From contig NC_089978.1 of the NCBI RefSeq assembly GCF_036417845.1, positions 128,680,183-128,744,182 on the forward strand: 64,000 nt of DNA, read 5' to 3'. The notes below the pieces were generated by a model. That model ran no database searches. It was given only the letters and a program-made list of their open reading frames with translations, and had not been told where the DNA came from. Numbering within the stretch: position 1 is the stretch's first letter; every line of letters starts with the position of its first letter. This stretch comes from Apteryx mantelli. Lineage: Eukaryota > Chordata > Aves > Apterygiformes > Apterygidae. A program made the translations under genes and the position numbers. This document shows, in pieces, positions 23,701 through 38,900 of this stretch.

Positions 23701-26700
23701 CACTTGAGACTCAAAGGCACATAAAAGCTCAATTTTAATTATATCCATTAGAAGAATAAAAAACTAGGCAGCAACATGATAGCCCCCGTATGACAGCTAA
23801 ACAGAATTATTTGACCTCGCACAAGAAGCAGAACTAAAAGGGCACAGATTCTGATTCGAGACTCACAGTTCTTCCCACTCCTCCTTCCTCTTCATGATCT
23901 TAGCTTTGGCCTTGTCAGATTTCTCAACAATTCTTTTGATTTGCTCACGCTGGTTTGCTATAAGACATGTGGTCACCGTTTGTACCTCTGACTTTTTCAG
24001 CTTTTCCGCCTCTGATTCCCCCTCGACAACTCTAGCAGCTGGACCAAAAAATAACCACATGAACACATAAGTACTGAAAACCCCTGGGACAGCTCTTACA
24101 GAACTGATGTAGATCAGGATACTCTACCACAGTGAATGTTCTGAATGCATTCAGGTTGTTTTAGTTCACTCTTAGTCACATTCTACCCACAGAGTTGACA
24201 GACTATTGCTGACATCGACTCAAACATGGAAAACTGCATATGTATGTCACTATGTAACACACTATATTTTCTTTAGCTTGAATTCAGGAAAATAAACTAA
24301 GATGAAGGACAGAAATCATATTACTGATAAGCTTTAAATGATCACCAGTAGTCCTTTGCATATGCCTTGTCTCGCTCACAATCTCCCTTTGCTCTGTCTC
24401 TTTCCATTCTTGTTTAAGTACCGTCTTCTTCCATGTCTCACGTTGCTTATCTTGGTAGCATTTCTCAGAGATTGCTAGGAGTCTATAGGTAGAAATCTTA
24501 TGATTGCTTTGAATAGCATGAACAATGACAGTGTCAAATTCCAGTGAGTCCCGAAACCTGAAGAACCAAACGAGACAAAACTGGTGTCAGCAGGAGCAAC
24601 TACCATTTTTCCCTCTATGACCAAAAGGACATGAGTAATACAGTATACTAATTACACACACGATCGTTACAGGTAAATACACAAGTCAGTAACTAATAGC
24701 ACAATGACATCTGATACTGTCTATTAACTTTCATCCAATCTAGGAATGGAGATGCTCAAGAATAAACACATGAACCGTGCTCTCTGCATCAAAACTTGCA
24801 CTTGGTTCTTCAAGGGAGTATCTTTTATCCTCGATTAAGGAGCAATTAAAACAGGTTCATTCAAATCTTCTTGTCAGTGGAAGACCCAGTGTTACACGCT
24901 CTGTTTCACTAAGGTATTTTTGTTAGCGTCTATAGTTTTGATTTTTATTGTGAATTTATTTTTATAAATTCATCTTTTGGTATAATGCTTATATTTAAGA
25001 AAACAAACCAAAAAATGCATCTTGCACTTAAACTTGTGTTCTTGAGAAAGTTCATTTCACATCTTTAAATTGTATAGAGTACATCATATTTTTAATGACA
25101 CTAAAATATCTGACAGACATGCACCATGCCTGAAGAACAAGGGTTCATTTCATAGATTATTCTTCAAAGTTCGAATAAGAGTTTTTGGATCTTACTGAAC
25201 TTACTGGCAAAATACAGGCAAATTTATTCTCTGAAAAAAGTTTTATTTGTATAGAACTGAATCAGAATTAAGTTATTTTCTTGATCTGCATATCTGAATT
25301 CTGACCAAGAATTCAAAAGAAGCAAGCATGCCCAGATATCAACGTGCACTCTTGTTTATGTCCCAAATCAAATAAGAATAGAATCATAAGAGAAGAGGAG
25401 AAACATTGATTATATAAGAAAAAAATATTGCATTCTTTTTCCTTCTGGCAGATACAATTTAGTAGATGATAAGCTTCATGCAAGGTCAGAAAGAGAAGTA
25501 GAAAAGAAGCGGTACTTACCGATTTTGTAATTTCTGCAGTCCAATCAAGTGTTTCTCCTGCTCCCAAGCCATCTCCTTTTGCATTAACTGGATTCTCTGT
25601 GTTGTCTGCCCATCCAACTCCTCAAAGATCCTATGGTCCATCTCATACTGCTGCAGAAAGACATCTCAGTACCCTGGCTACAAGGTTTTGGTATGAAATG
25701 TTTTTGCCCAGATACCAGAGTTCCACACACATAACAGTCCTCTACTTCAGAGGCTATTCTATCTTCACAGAGAACCAAGTTTTTCCCATATGCTTCTTAA
25801 ATGGCATAAATCAAGAGCTGTGATTTAGAACTCCTGGCGAATTATGTATCCATAGGACTAGCTTGATCCACAAAGTTGGACATCTTTGGCTCTAACACAC
25901 TGGGTAGCAACATTTTGGAAAAAGGAGCCTCTAAAGGTAAATGAACCTTACAAAAACCATACGTACCTCTCTGTGCAGCTGCATATGCTTTGGCAGTTCC
26001 TGATTCTTTTGAAGCAAAGAAAGAAACTCATGTCTCAGTGCACTTAACTCTTCTCTTTTCTTGTTTTTTTTGTCTTCGGCTTCCTTCATTATCTGTTCGT
26101 ACTCCTTTTTCTGCTTGGCTTTCTCAATGCTGAAAATTCATAAAAAAGCACATGACATTATCTCAGTGGAAGAGAAGAAAGATCACAGTTTGTGTAACCT
26201 TTTAGCTTTCCTTGATAACCTTAAACTCCCAATGAACTTAATTGCTCTGAAGGTAATTTAGAATGCAGCACTAGCCTCTAAGCTTTCCAGGGAGAGGCCA
26301 ATAATCTTACTATATATTTGTACAGCCCTAGCATCCTGGGGCTCGAACCTTGGCCATGTGTTGTCTCTGTAGTCTGAAGTTAAATAAGTCTCAGAATATC
26401 ATCCTTGAATTACTTCCGCAGAACAAGGAGATGAAATGGAGGGAAAAGCCAAAAAGACCTTGTGTGTAATGAGGGAATAACCCAAATTCAGGGTGATCCT
26501 TTCCCCACTCCTCTTGGGAGGCAAGAAGAGATATGTGGTTGGAAGACAGAGCTACCAGTGCTTGAAAATCTCTTTCTTCGTTATCCAAGCACTTCTTACC
26601 TGTAGGCATTGGGATCCTCAATGTCTTCAGCAGCCTTCTCCTTCTCAAGACCACTCTGGAATAAAAACATTGTCTTGCCTTTAAACAAGCAATAATAGTT

Positions 26701-29700
26701 TTAACAGATAATAAGACTGTTACAAACATTAAGAGAGAATTCCCATTGTCCCTCACAAGTCAGACAATGCTTGGAAAACCAAAAGAAACCTTCATGATCC
26801 ATGTTGCTATATAGGTCTTAAAATCAGGTTTTAATGTTTCACGAAAAAAAATCAAGTTGTTCTACATATAAAAGAACTAATGAAGCCTAGCTCTTATGGG
26901 CAGAAAACACAAATCCTATACCCTCCCCATATACATTTACCCCAACATGACTGCACACCCCAACTTCATTCTGTCCCCTAAGATCTTTGGTTCTTCAGTC
27001 CCCCAGATCCAACACTCTAGTCTTCCATCACTGCCAGGTTGACAAGAGACAACACATTCTCAACTAATTCCAAGTTACATGTGTAATTCATCTGATTTGC
27101 TTCTACTGAATCCAGAATGGGTTCCCAGTTATTAGCTGTGAAGAATGACAGATGGATGGACACTGCAACTGCACAAGGCTCATTTCCTTAGGAAATCATG
27201 CTCTAAAAAAGAGGTGTGGGGCTATCACCCTACAGTGAATACAGTGGTACTAAATTAATCTGTAATATAACTTAATTAGTTTCAGAAGATTTGTATTTGA
27301 TTCTCTAAGAATCTCATTAAGTTTAACAATGATGTAATTTTAAAAATCTTTCACATGACTTCCAACTAGAATAGATACTTAATGAAGATTTACTTTGATA
27401 AGGAAAAACTCTATTCGGATGGTCATTAAACAATGTTGCTAGCCTGAACAATAGAAATTGCACCATAAAGATCTTAATATAGAGCTACTTACATATTCAA
27501 AATAATAAAATTACATATATATATATAAAAAAATAAAAATATATATATATGCTTTATAATTGTATATTAATCACTACTTGTGATACTGGAGCTAGCAAGG
27601 AGCTGATACTGTTGTTTCCAATCGTTCATTTAGTTAAGAAAATCATTTTTGAGTCTATTCTCAGTGTTATATATTCTTGTGATATTGGTAAAAATTCCAG
27701 CTAGTCATGAGCAGTTCTAAGTGACTAAAATCACAGTCGTCCTTACACACACAATTTCCTCTCTGCCTCCCTTGCTACGTATCTTTCCAAAAGTAGTTTC
27801 CAACTAATACTGAAAATATTTAAAACTTGAATTTGATTATCTTGACACTTTAAAGGAGTTTTAAACTACACTGAATGTAGATCATCTCCAAAATTCATTG
27901 TGCATTATAGCACTTCCTTACTCAACAGCTCTCACCGTTTCTTTTCAGTTAGATTTACTTAATTCAGTGATTCAAAGAATTTTTAAAATGTGTGTAATTT
28001 TGGGATGATTCAGTAAAGTTAGAACATTTTAGAGTGGATAAAACATAAGAAGAGCAAGACTTTATCTTATCAGAAGGACTGTTATCAAGCTCCAGTGTCA
28101 TCTGTTCAAACCTGCTAAAGGTAATGAGCTGCACAGTGATTACAGAACACATGTAGAATCATTACTCCTGATGCTGTACAAGACTGGAAGAGCAATAGGA
28201 TCAGCATCATGCTGTGCTATTTTGTAAATTTTAAAAATCTAGCTTGTCAATTGTATATTTATTGTACCAAAAACATTGAGAAACTATACATTTGGCATTC
28301 TCCAACACTGTTTCTAGATCCCCCACCCAGAGCTGAATTGTACTTTACTGGAATTAAATCCAAGACAGATATTAAATATGTGAAATCTTTGTGGTACTTT
28401 CATCCTAGGAACATGCATGATTATACCTTTGAGTGGGAAAAGGACAGCAGAATATTATACACAAACAAGACAGACTTTGCATATTTGGAGTGAAGCATAA
28501 AACATACAGAAGGAGCAATTCAGACATAGGGCTTATATATTAGGAAATGTTTTGCATGAGCTCTTTTTTCAGATTGGTTTGGAAACCTCAGCTTTTGCTA
28601 TTGAAGATCTGCAATCCAAAATAGTTGAACTGGGTTTTGCCCATCTGCAGCAGTTTCATAGTAAATAGGCCTTATTAAGTGAAAAAAGGTAGCTAGGAAT
28701 GTATACATTCAGAGCTGTTTTGAAATCAGAGCTGCAGGTCTTCATATGATCAAAACATTCTACCAAAGAGTTTGCCGAATCTTCATTTAGTGACTTACCC
28801 TTGGAGAAGGGATTTTGGCTTTTAGCTCTTTGTGAACATCCTCTGGAGACAAGATGTTGAAGGCAAAAATGTTTCCATCTCCACCGCAGGTAATCAGAAA
28901 CCTATCATCATAACTAGAACAGATCCTCTGAATCTGGCCATAATCATTGTCATGTACATTGAAGGACCAGTATTCCTTCAGGGTATTTGCTGCGAGGTCT
29001 TTTTCTCGGAGAGGATAAACACGCAGTGCACCATTCTGCATCCCACAGAACATCAACAGTCTGCTGGTACTGTAAAACAATTAACCAGAAAGAGTAATAG
29101 AAGGTGACCTGTGACAAGCAAGGTCACAGCTCAAAACATGATGCTTCTAAAGAAGAGCTAATCTAACTGAATAAATGAAACTTTCCAAAGTTTGTAAAGT
29201 GGAAGCAAAGTATTTGGACCATTTAAAGTAGACATGATGCTACTGCAAACTTCTGGCAAGCTAACTGGCTGCTCAGGAATACTCTAACACCTGCTGGGCA
29301 TCATGGAACTGGTCTCAGCCCTGAACTGTGCAGGGTACAGAGACCAAGTTCAGAGATGGAAAAAAAAAAAAAACAAAAACAATTTCCTCTCCCAGCTCTC
29401 CATCTAGTAGGACTGGTGGAGAATGCAGTTGTGGATTAAAGTTCTTCTGATCTCAACCTGCCTCCTTAAATGCAGACCACACCTGGCCTTATAGGGAATA
29501 TAATACTGAGAGTGTGCAAAAAGTTATCCTTTTCATTTGTACAGTTCACAGTATATCCTGACAGGCCTGTACTGTCTCCACAAGAGAGATGAACTGCTCC
29601 CTCAATGTTCTCCTGGAGGGCTAACTGTGTCTTCTCTTTGCTGAATAGTGAAGAGAACTGGTGCTCTGGGGATCATAATTTGCAATCCAATAAGAAGGGT

Positions 29701-29917
29701 AGCAAGACTTCTAATGGTTCTTCTTGAGATTGACAATCTAAGATGTTTGTAGCCAATTAGTACTTAATTATCAAAAAAATCAGACATTTTCATCTTGGAG
29801 GGTTTTTGAATGTATTCTGTTAGCTATAGTGTGTAACTGTGTCCATTAGGAATTCTAAGTAAAACTCAATCCCAGGAAATTACGGAGAGCTCCTGCATAC
29901 TGGGAGTATTGGTCCAC

Positions 29918-29951
<34 letters not shown>

Positions 29952-32900
29952 ACAAAGCAGTGTACCATCCTCTGTCCCAAGTTCAGTTTCACCAGGATTT
30001 ATCACAAAGTGATCTGTTAAACTACTTTTTCATATTTATTTTTTTATTTTTTATTTTTTTTTACCAGAAAGAGATCTGGTGGATGGGATTGTCATCACTG
30101 TCCTCCATACAAATCACTTCAAAGGGTTCATCTTGCTTGTTTTCAAGGTTGTCTTGGTGCTCATTTGAGGAAAACGCACAATGATAGAGGAACCCAGAGT
30201 CATACCCGCCCTGAAGAAGAGAAGGACCACAAAGAAGTGGTGAGAACACTGAAGCAGCTGACGAGGTAAATGCAATTTTATGAATAATTTTTCCTTTCCT
30301 AAATGTCATTTTAAAAAAATGAATCTACTACAGGTGAAACTTCCAGACACCTAGAGATTCTGTTTAGCCACAGAGGAAATCAATCATTGGCATTATAAGC
30401 CATCCTAACACTAAGTTAAGATTCTACCTTCTGCTAGCGAGGGAACAGGTTAGTCTTTGTGCCCATTTAGGCCTCACTGAGAAGACTGCCAATTGGAAAC
30501 TTATGGACAATCTGAATGGAGTGACACTACTGATTTACTTCAGACAGACCACTGAAACCATCAAATGAGAAGGGAAACCTATGCCCTAGAGATGGCAGGT
30601 TTCAAATATCTGTTTTCTAAGATATACAGATGTGAAGGGAAGGTTGCCACAACAATGCAATCCCATAAACATGAAAGAATAACTGATTTACCAAGGAGAG
30701 CCAAAATTTCCCTGGTGTTGAATAAAATCCACAGAGGATGGGACTGGGCTCCTCTGGTATGTAGAGAGGTGGCAATGGCTCCTCTTCTTCAGGTTCCTCT
30801 TCAAGCTCTTCTTCTATCTGCTTTCCCATCTCCTGTTGCTGCTTTATCCATTCAAGCTTTGCTTTCTCCTTCTCCTGCTTTTTTTTCTCTCTCCGTGCAA
30901 TCTCCTCTTCCAGCTATTACAGCAAGCAGTGAAAGATGAAATCAATGCTTTCCACACATTACTGACTGAAGGGGTCTCATAAATGAAATCCTAGTATTAA
31001 TCAGTATTAATTCCCAGTATTAACCGCTATTAACATACTACCTCTGCAGAGCTCCCGAACTCTGTCCTCTGCTGGCTGAAGAGAAAGACTTTAAACTGGA
31101 AAGCTGAACTCAGATTCTCAAGTTCTAATGTATCATTGATGCAGAGTAAAAAAGAGAAGCTGTAAAGGATTTTCCTTTTGAACACTAAATAGAAGATTAC
31201 TGACATTGGCAAATTTATGCAACCTTTAAAACCTTCCTTCCATTCAAGCCTACCTTAGCATAAACAAATATCAAACATTCTCTAAAACAGACTCTTCCTA
31301 AGATGATATTAGATAGAAAATCATAGAAAAAGGTCTAAAAAGGCTCTCAAGGGGTCATTCTTTGGCCTCAAGCAGAATCACCTACACCTTAAATATTCCT
31401 GGCAGATGTTTGTCTGACCTACACTTTAAAAAAAATCTTCTGCGATGGAGATTCTACAGCTTAAGTAACCTATTTCAGTGCTTTACCACCCTTACTGTTA
31501 GAAAGTTTCCTTATACCTTATCTAAAACATCCATGTTGCAGCTTATTAATTATTGATCTATTCCTAGAGGAAAAAGAAAACAATTAATATTCTTTCTCTT
31601 TGCAGAAACCTTTTCTGTTTTTAAAGACTTGTGGTGTCTTGCAACAGTATTCTTCTCTTTTGATTAAAAAATATAAATATATAATCAAGAAAACACCCAT
31701 ATTCTTTCAATCTTTCCTTACACATCATGTGTACTAGCCTTGTGATCATTCTTGTGGTTCTTCCTGTGAGGAAACCACCAAGAACTTTCTCCTGAATACT
31801 GACTTCCTCCTAGTTATAATGAGAAATGAGGCTTTGCCTGACATTCAGTAAGGTGCCACTCAGAACACAGGAGCAGTTGATACAGAAAGCAGTGAAATCA
31901 CAGGTTAAGAACAGAACCAGAGAGGCTGCTGTGATCTGATGGATTGAACATGGTGAATGAGAGCCTGCTCACTGGAGCTCTGCTCCTGAGCCTAACACCA
32001 GGTTGCTCTATAACTTCACAAAATTAACCATTGCTGAGAGCTGGCATAACTCCTTCTTTGGCCCTGTATTTCTTCTAAAAAGCTAGTTCTCATTCAGAAA
32101 TGCATAAATTTCAATACTGAAGGTTATTCTTTCACATAAAAATTACCTTTAATTTATTAAAGCATGCAAAAAAAATCAGGAATATTTAACTGCTGAAAAA
32201 GAAAGATTTTTCATGTTTGCCTCAAAGTAACCAAATGGGTGTTTTATGACTCTGTTCAAAGGAATTTCCTACAGGGCCAAGGTCAACCACAAGGAACATA
32301 CTATTCTCTGAAAATTACCAAAATGAAAATATTTTAAGAACTAATGTCCTATGCTATTCTTCACTATCACTAATGTTATCCTCTAATATTGATTAAAATG
32401 CCCATCATGCTTTCAGTGTGATGTGCTTGCTATTTCAATGAAAAAACAACAACTTGCAATCTGAAATGCTGAAACACAGCCACAAATGGACTGTACTTGG
32501 CCTTTCCCTCTGAGAAGCTTACCAAAAATATGCTGCAATACAGAGACTAGAAGCCCTATAGCACATGGAGAACATGAAGTTCTTCCACAGGAGAATTCTT
32601 TACCTTGATTCGGGATTTAATGCTGTAAAAATGGAAGTACTGCATGGGCAGGTTTTTGATTTGATAGGTGGACACGATGCCCTCTTCGTCAGGGTGAGGG
32701 GCAGGAACCTGGAGAGCAAAGCCATTCTCACAGAGGACAAGCAGAGTACTCTTCACCTGTAGAAAAGCACATAAAAAAAACAAGCATGGGGAAGAACATA
32801 TAAATAGAATTGAGAGAAAGGATAAAGAGTTAGTCAGAAGACGCACATGCACAAAATCATACTCCAGCTAGGAGGCATTAACTCTAATTGTATTCTTATT

Positions 32901-35900
32901 TAAATGGACACATCTAAATGGACACCAGAAACCAGGGAACTTCTGTTATACTGTGTGTCCTAGGCAAAGTTAATGAAGACAAGACATCCTCGCCATATAC
33001 AAAACAGCTATCATTTTGACACTGTTTAGCTTGAAAACAGCATGATGATATTTTAGGAGTTTGGTTACTTTAAAGGATGGACCTGACCCAGAAGTTAGGG
33101 GCTGAGGTTTTGTTTTGACAAGTGCATGAAAGTTCAAATGTTTCTAAACTATCTAAATCCTTTATGTCTTCAAAACTGGGCTGGGAATCTTGCCAAAAGC
33201 TATTTTACCTTTGGTTTTCTGTTTTTTCGTTTTTTTAATTGCAGTACCTGCCAGGTCCTTAAAATGCAAAGTTAGGTAAAACAATTGAGGTAAAAGAAAT
33301 AATTGGTGTTTTGAGATTTTAAAAGGCAAGCCTGTATTTAGTTTCAATTTTCAGAAGCTATCTAGAGAAGAGAGAGAAGCTTATTTTATCTGACCCCTGA
33401 TTAACAAAGTGCAAAGGTGGCATACTATGGGAAACTTAACTAGGAATAATATTATTCTTGTGTCTCTAAAACCTCAGACTTAAAACTTAATTAATTTAAT
33501 GCGTAGTCTTTAATCATCAAGGTGCTTATTTTAAAGAGAAAAAAAAAAGTGGTATAAAACACTCAGATGCTTCAAATATGTTTAGTAAGTGCTTACATCT
33601 AGCACTGGAGACCTGACACTGGTAGACAGAATTGCTCTGTCATATCTGACATATTAAAGACATAGTGGGTGCTTTTCTACTAAATAGGAATATCTTGCCT
33701 TCAAGGAAAGAACCCAAAATGCAGCTGTGAGACCAAGATTTGTCATTTCTGGAGAAAGATAGCATTCATACTAGCAAGAGTTCTTATGTCAGCGCAGTTT
33801 ATACCAGTTCCCATGAACAAGCTACAATAGCAAAACTTCCCCACCATGCACCAATATAATTGCATCTTGCTGGGCACTTTGTCAGTATCAAAATGCCATG
33901 ACAAATAGCCCCTCTAAACAACATTACTGGACTAACAAAGTTTCAGATGTCACTCTAACCTTCTCAAACTTTTAAAATAAGTCTTCATTAGCGAGAATCT
34001 ATTTGAGTAAGTGACTGACTACCTTCAGACTCAGAGTGTGAGCTCAGAGAAGGACCCAAAAGTTTTCTTTATATGCTCTGAGTGCTTTGCCTACAATTGC
34101 AAGCGCATGTTTCAACATGGGCAAGAGGCACATGCAATAATGCTCAAATAACTCTTTTACCAACAAAATTTAGACATTAAAAAAGCTACAGCACAAGCTT
34201 GTTCCTTCTTTGAAGAATCTCAGGAGGGTGACCAGAATTTTGTGGCTTACATATAATTCTGGTCTTGATTATCCAAAGTCCAAAACATGTCCAGAGTGAC
34301 TAAACTGGAGATACAGCTAAACAAAATCTGCCATTCTGAAGCAGCCTGAAGAACACAGTAGCAAAGAGTCTTCTACACTGTCTATAGAGAACATGGCTAG
34401 GGTGATGGATCTTCATCTATTTTGATCAGAAGTTCTTTTCAAAATGGCGTTCTAATACCCTGGGGGAGGAAAAAAAACAAACAAACATTCACTACTCACA
34501 TGAGAAGGTGGAGACCACTGTAATGCCTGCACAGGCCCAGGGACACAGATGAATCCAATTGGCTCATATTTGTCTTCAACAGCAAAAAAGAAAACTGTTT
34601 TGTCTTTACTCTGAGAAGAAAAACAAAGATGACTGAATCAAAGCTCATCAAAAAAATTTGACAGACTGTAGGTACTCCATGAAATGCACATACCTCAAAC
34701 TGTTGGTGGCTAAACAGAGGAGTCCTCCACATGCCTTGGACACTTAGAACTGAGCTTCCATGATGATGAGCAAAAATCCTACTCACCTTGCTCCAGGGCC
34801 CTGAGTGCACCCATAGGCCTTAATTGCCCTGATAGGCCTCACTTGGGAACTCCATCCATGCATGTTCTGCCCATTGCCCCAGAAGCTCCCTTTAAGCTTC
34901 GGCCCAGGCTCAGGCCTGACCTGAGTTGTGTCATAGGTGCACCTGATCCCAGCCCTGTGTCAGCTGTTCCTGAATTGTAGTTTGGATTTCCTGGATCAAC
35001 CTCAGATGTGACTTGTTACCTTGCCTTTGCCTAATGATCACTGGACTGCTGGTGGAACTGGTGGCTGTCCACTCTGCTTGGCCAGCTCAGGCCCTGTGGG
35101 ACTGTGCCTTGTCCATGGGGACACTGCCCTTACCTGTGTTGGGGTCAATGTCACGGAGCAGCCCTACTATTGCTGCTCCCTGGCGGTCCTCATACTAAGG
35201 TTGGATCTCTGAAGTACAAATGGACTTGCTTCTACTAATTCCAAGCTACTACTAAACTAATTCCAAAATGAAACAAATCCATCTTCAAGGGGGTTACAGA
35301 ATTCACGCTAAACACTCCAGTAGTTCACAAAATGAACTGTATCAATTGCATGGTTGCTTTCCTTCAGAAAACAAAGGTGAATGTAAACAGATCCTTTTCT
35401 TCTCCCAGCACTACAGAGAACTATAACAAGCAATCAGAAGAAATACTGGAAGTATGATGTGCTGTCAGTCAATAAACTTTACCTTATCTATATAAAAATA
35501 ATCTCTACAATTGTGGCTTGATAAAAATAACTGAAGGAAGTGACACATACCCCTGTAGCAAGCACATCTCCATTTCGTTCATACGCCAAGGCTGTAACTG
35601 CAGTAGTGTGAGGTTTGAAAGCTTGTTTCAGATTCATCTCTGCCTTCCCTATATTGGTCCGTCCCGCCACAATAGCCAGTCCTTTGGGATCATAAACTTC
35701 AATTATACGCACAACACCATCTTCAAACCCCACAGCAATTAGACCTCCTTTAGGATTTACCTTTGAGTGGAAGAAGGAAGAAAAAGAAATTGCATTGTAT
35801 GTCAGAGGGCTTAGACTAAAAATCCACGTGCTCTGGTGTTAACCTGTAATCCATTTTATATCCCATGCTACATGGAAGTGGTGATAATGCATAAAGAATG

Positions 35901-38900
35901 TTTCATACATGGGGAATGTTGTTTTAAATCCATTCTATAAAAGGGAGGGGGAGGATTGGGGATTATTTTTTGTGTTTTTTTTTTCTGAGGGAAGGAGGGG
36001 CATTAGACATGCCATGCCATAGGGACTGGAAATGTTAGTGAGGATGTGGCTACAACTTATGGGGAAGAAGTGGTTCATACCAATATATATCAGCAGCTTC
36101 TTACAGAGAAGAGCTGGAACTCCAAAAGGAATTATTATACTACCCTCAACGCAATGCTGGGCATCCGATGTGGGTATGATTTTTGAAGAGGTCAGGGCAC
36201 AGACTTGGGTCTATATGTAAAGTACAGGTGTCAACAGGGACAGCAACTTGAGCTAGAAATAGGAGGCTATGGAGTCACTGGCATTTATCGTGGCAATCAG
36301 CTTTCCTCATGAACGTATACCTCATCACCTATAGCATCACTGCAAGTCTGCATGGCCAGAATTATAATTCTAAGAGCACTGTCCCAGTGTTACCCTCCAC
36401 CTTGGAAATTCAAGCAAAGCACTTTCCTCCATAAATTTTTGTATAATGAACCCACCAGGCTTGCTATGTTTCCTCAAGAACATAACTAGGCACTATTTTA
36501 ATTAAAATTGGCAAATATGTCTAAAAGAGATAGACTCAACACTCCACAAATGATCAGTTCTGACCACAAGTTCTTATGATTTATCTCCAAATGTTTGTGG
36601 ATTGTCTGGGCTGTCATTTTAAAATATGTTAAGTAACTCATGTTAATTGACAGTAACTCTGCTTGGCTTAAATAGGAGCTGTTCGTTTATAAAATAAGAT
36701 TTCCTGCGACTGTCCACCAAGGCCTGATTTTAAAATCTCAGCAAAACACGAAGTAGGAAACCTAACAATCCATGGTAAAGTCAAACTGTACACATACGTT
36801 ATATATACGTATTACTATACAAACTGTACATATGCATATTACAGTAAATTCCAGTATGGCCTAAACAGTGACTTCTTTAAGATTTTGTATTGTGAGCATC
36901 TTTCTCAATTTTCTCATAGACCCTTTATGAATTCTTATTAACACACTAGCAAAAACTTACTACACGAGGTGCCCATGTCAGTGCTGTTCCTCCTTCTTTA
37001 AACTTAATTTCACTCAGTTGAGTTTTGCTGATGAAATCATAGATACGCACTGATCCTGTGTGGAAAGAAGATAGTAGGAACTTATTTTTTGCTGTGTTAC
37101 TTACTATTTAAGATTTATGGAGAAATTGCTATGTATTTTAATGAAAAGCTGGACAGAAAGTTATTAATTTTTCCCTTTAAATATCAAGCGCCCATCTGGA
37201 AAGACATGACTGATGGTTACACAGCACCACAGTTAGCGTGGAGCCCATGAACAAAACATAAGCTTTCTTCACTCTTTAACTTAAACACTCCCAGAGTTAT
37301 AAGGGCTGAAGGTTGTCCTAAGAAGTCCCATACTGACCATCATGTGAAATTCTCAAGTAATCACAGAACAGTGGCATATTCTAAGGGAAATCTGTGCTGA
37401 CAACATAGGAAAAAGACTATATGCTGCTGATTGGAATTGCCTAGGGAGGAAAATATTTAAATGAATGAAAATGGGAGAGTGTCCAAAGAAAAGCCATCCT
37501 CGCCAGAGATGAAATTAACAGACTAGTAGACACACATATTGGTCTGCATAAAACTCCATTCCAGCTGGCATATATCCTAAATGTCATTTGCTCAACTGGT
37601 AGGAGTTTATCTTCAGGCTAAAAGTGCATGCACATTGTATAACACAGACAAATGAAAAGACATTGCTGATGAGCAATTTTGTTAAAGACCTTGTAGCATT
37701 TTCGCAGCAGCATAAATGATGTTGTTAATGTTCTGGCCTGTGGCTCTTTCAAATCACAATAAAGCTAAATGTCAGAAGCTTAAATAGCAGTATTTATATA
37801 TGTTAAACAAATATCTGTAATTGCATGTTAGCTTTTGAGAGCCTTATAGCTATTGCATTTGCTCAGAAAGCCACAAATATTAATATTCACAATGACTTAC
37901 ACAATGCTAGATATATATGTCATTTCTAACAAAACAAAAACCACAACACTTATCAATCCAGAGCCTTGAATACAAATGTTGTTATTCAAACCAAATGTCT
38001 AATCTTTCCAGTCATTTCTTCAGACTGAACAGAATTTACAAAGCTTCCCATAAAAATTTCTCTCATCAAAACCTGAGGCTTTCAAGATGAAGCAATCCTA
38101 ACACATTATTTCACAACATTAACGGTTTGTCTTAACTATTAAAGAATGGGTCTGAGGAATAACAATTGTCTGGAAAGCAACTTTACAAGAGCAAATATGC
38201 AACTTCAGTTCAAAACAGAGTAGTCCCAAAACAAGAGTACACATTACTTTTCAAAAACCATAATTAAAGGGCCAAGAGAAGAAGGAAATAGTGTACTTAC
38301 GGTCAAGAGCAGTGGTGGCCATAAGATACGTGACAGGAGAGACACTCATGGCCTCAATCTTTCCAGAGTGAAAGGTATACAGGCACTCTGGATCACGTGT
38401 CTTCAGTGCAAAACAGAAGAACAAAAATTCTGCTATATTCTGGAACAGCCCTTAAAAGGTATTATCAGCCATACCTACAGTAAACCTGAAAAATCTAGAC
38501 AGGGGCTGGTTGCATGAGCAAAATTTGGGGTGCATTACGTGTCTATATGCATTTTTTTTTTTCCATGTAAATATCCATAACAAGATCATGAGTGAGTTAG
38601 TGTAGGAACATTAAGCTGATTTTAAAGGCCAGCATTTTCTTTGAGAAAATAAAGGACAGTGCTTTTCACTAAGTGTTTTCAAGCTTGGAGTTAACATTTT
38701 TAAGAAAAAGCTGTTGCTTTTGCAATGAAAGCTGTTGTATTGGCAAAGAAAATACTCTCACATTTAGGGCTTATACTGCAAGGGAAATCTTTTCATCATC
38801 CAAGGAATTATAGATTTTTCCTATATATTTCTGCTGTTAGTTTTTATAGCATGCTTCACACGTCTCTCTTTGCCATAAAATTCCTAGAACATCATTTATC

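Larger units (their letters stand above)
22891..25519 (-). other. CFAP44 introns 24, 23 and 22
   Basis: Introns at 22891-23866, 24039-24345 and 24558-25519 separate exons 25 to 22. AT-rich and without recognisable genes. Confidence 0.55.

Noticed and set aside
28209-28493. Plus-strand frame of 94 codons in CFAP44 intron 19
   Set aside because: No recognisable motif, intronic and antisense; treated as chance.
36780-36850. Imperfect repeat of ACTGTACA-type words near 36784 and 36825
   Set aside because: Short and imperfect in AT-rich sequence; no structure beyond chance.
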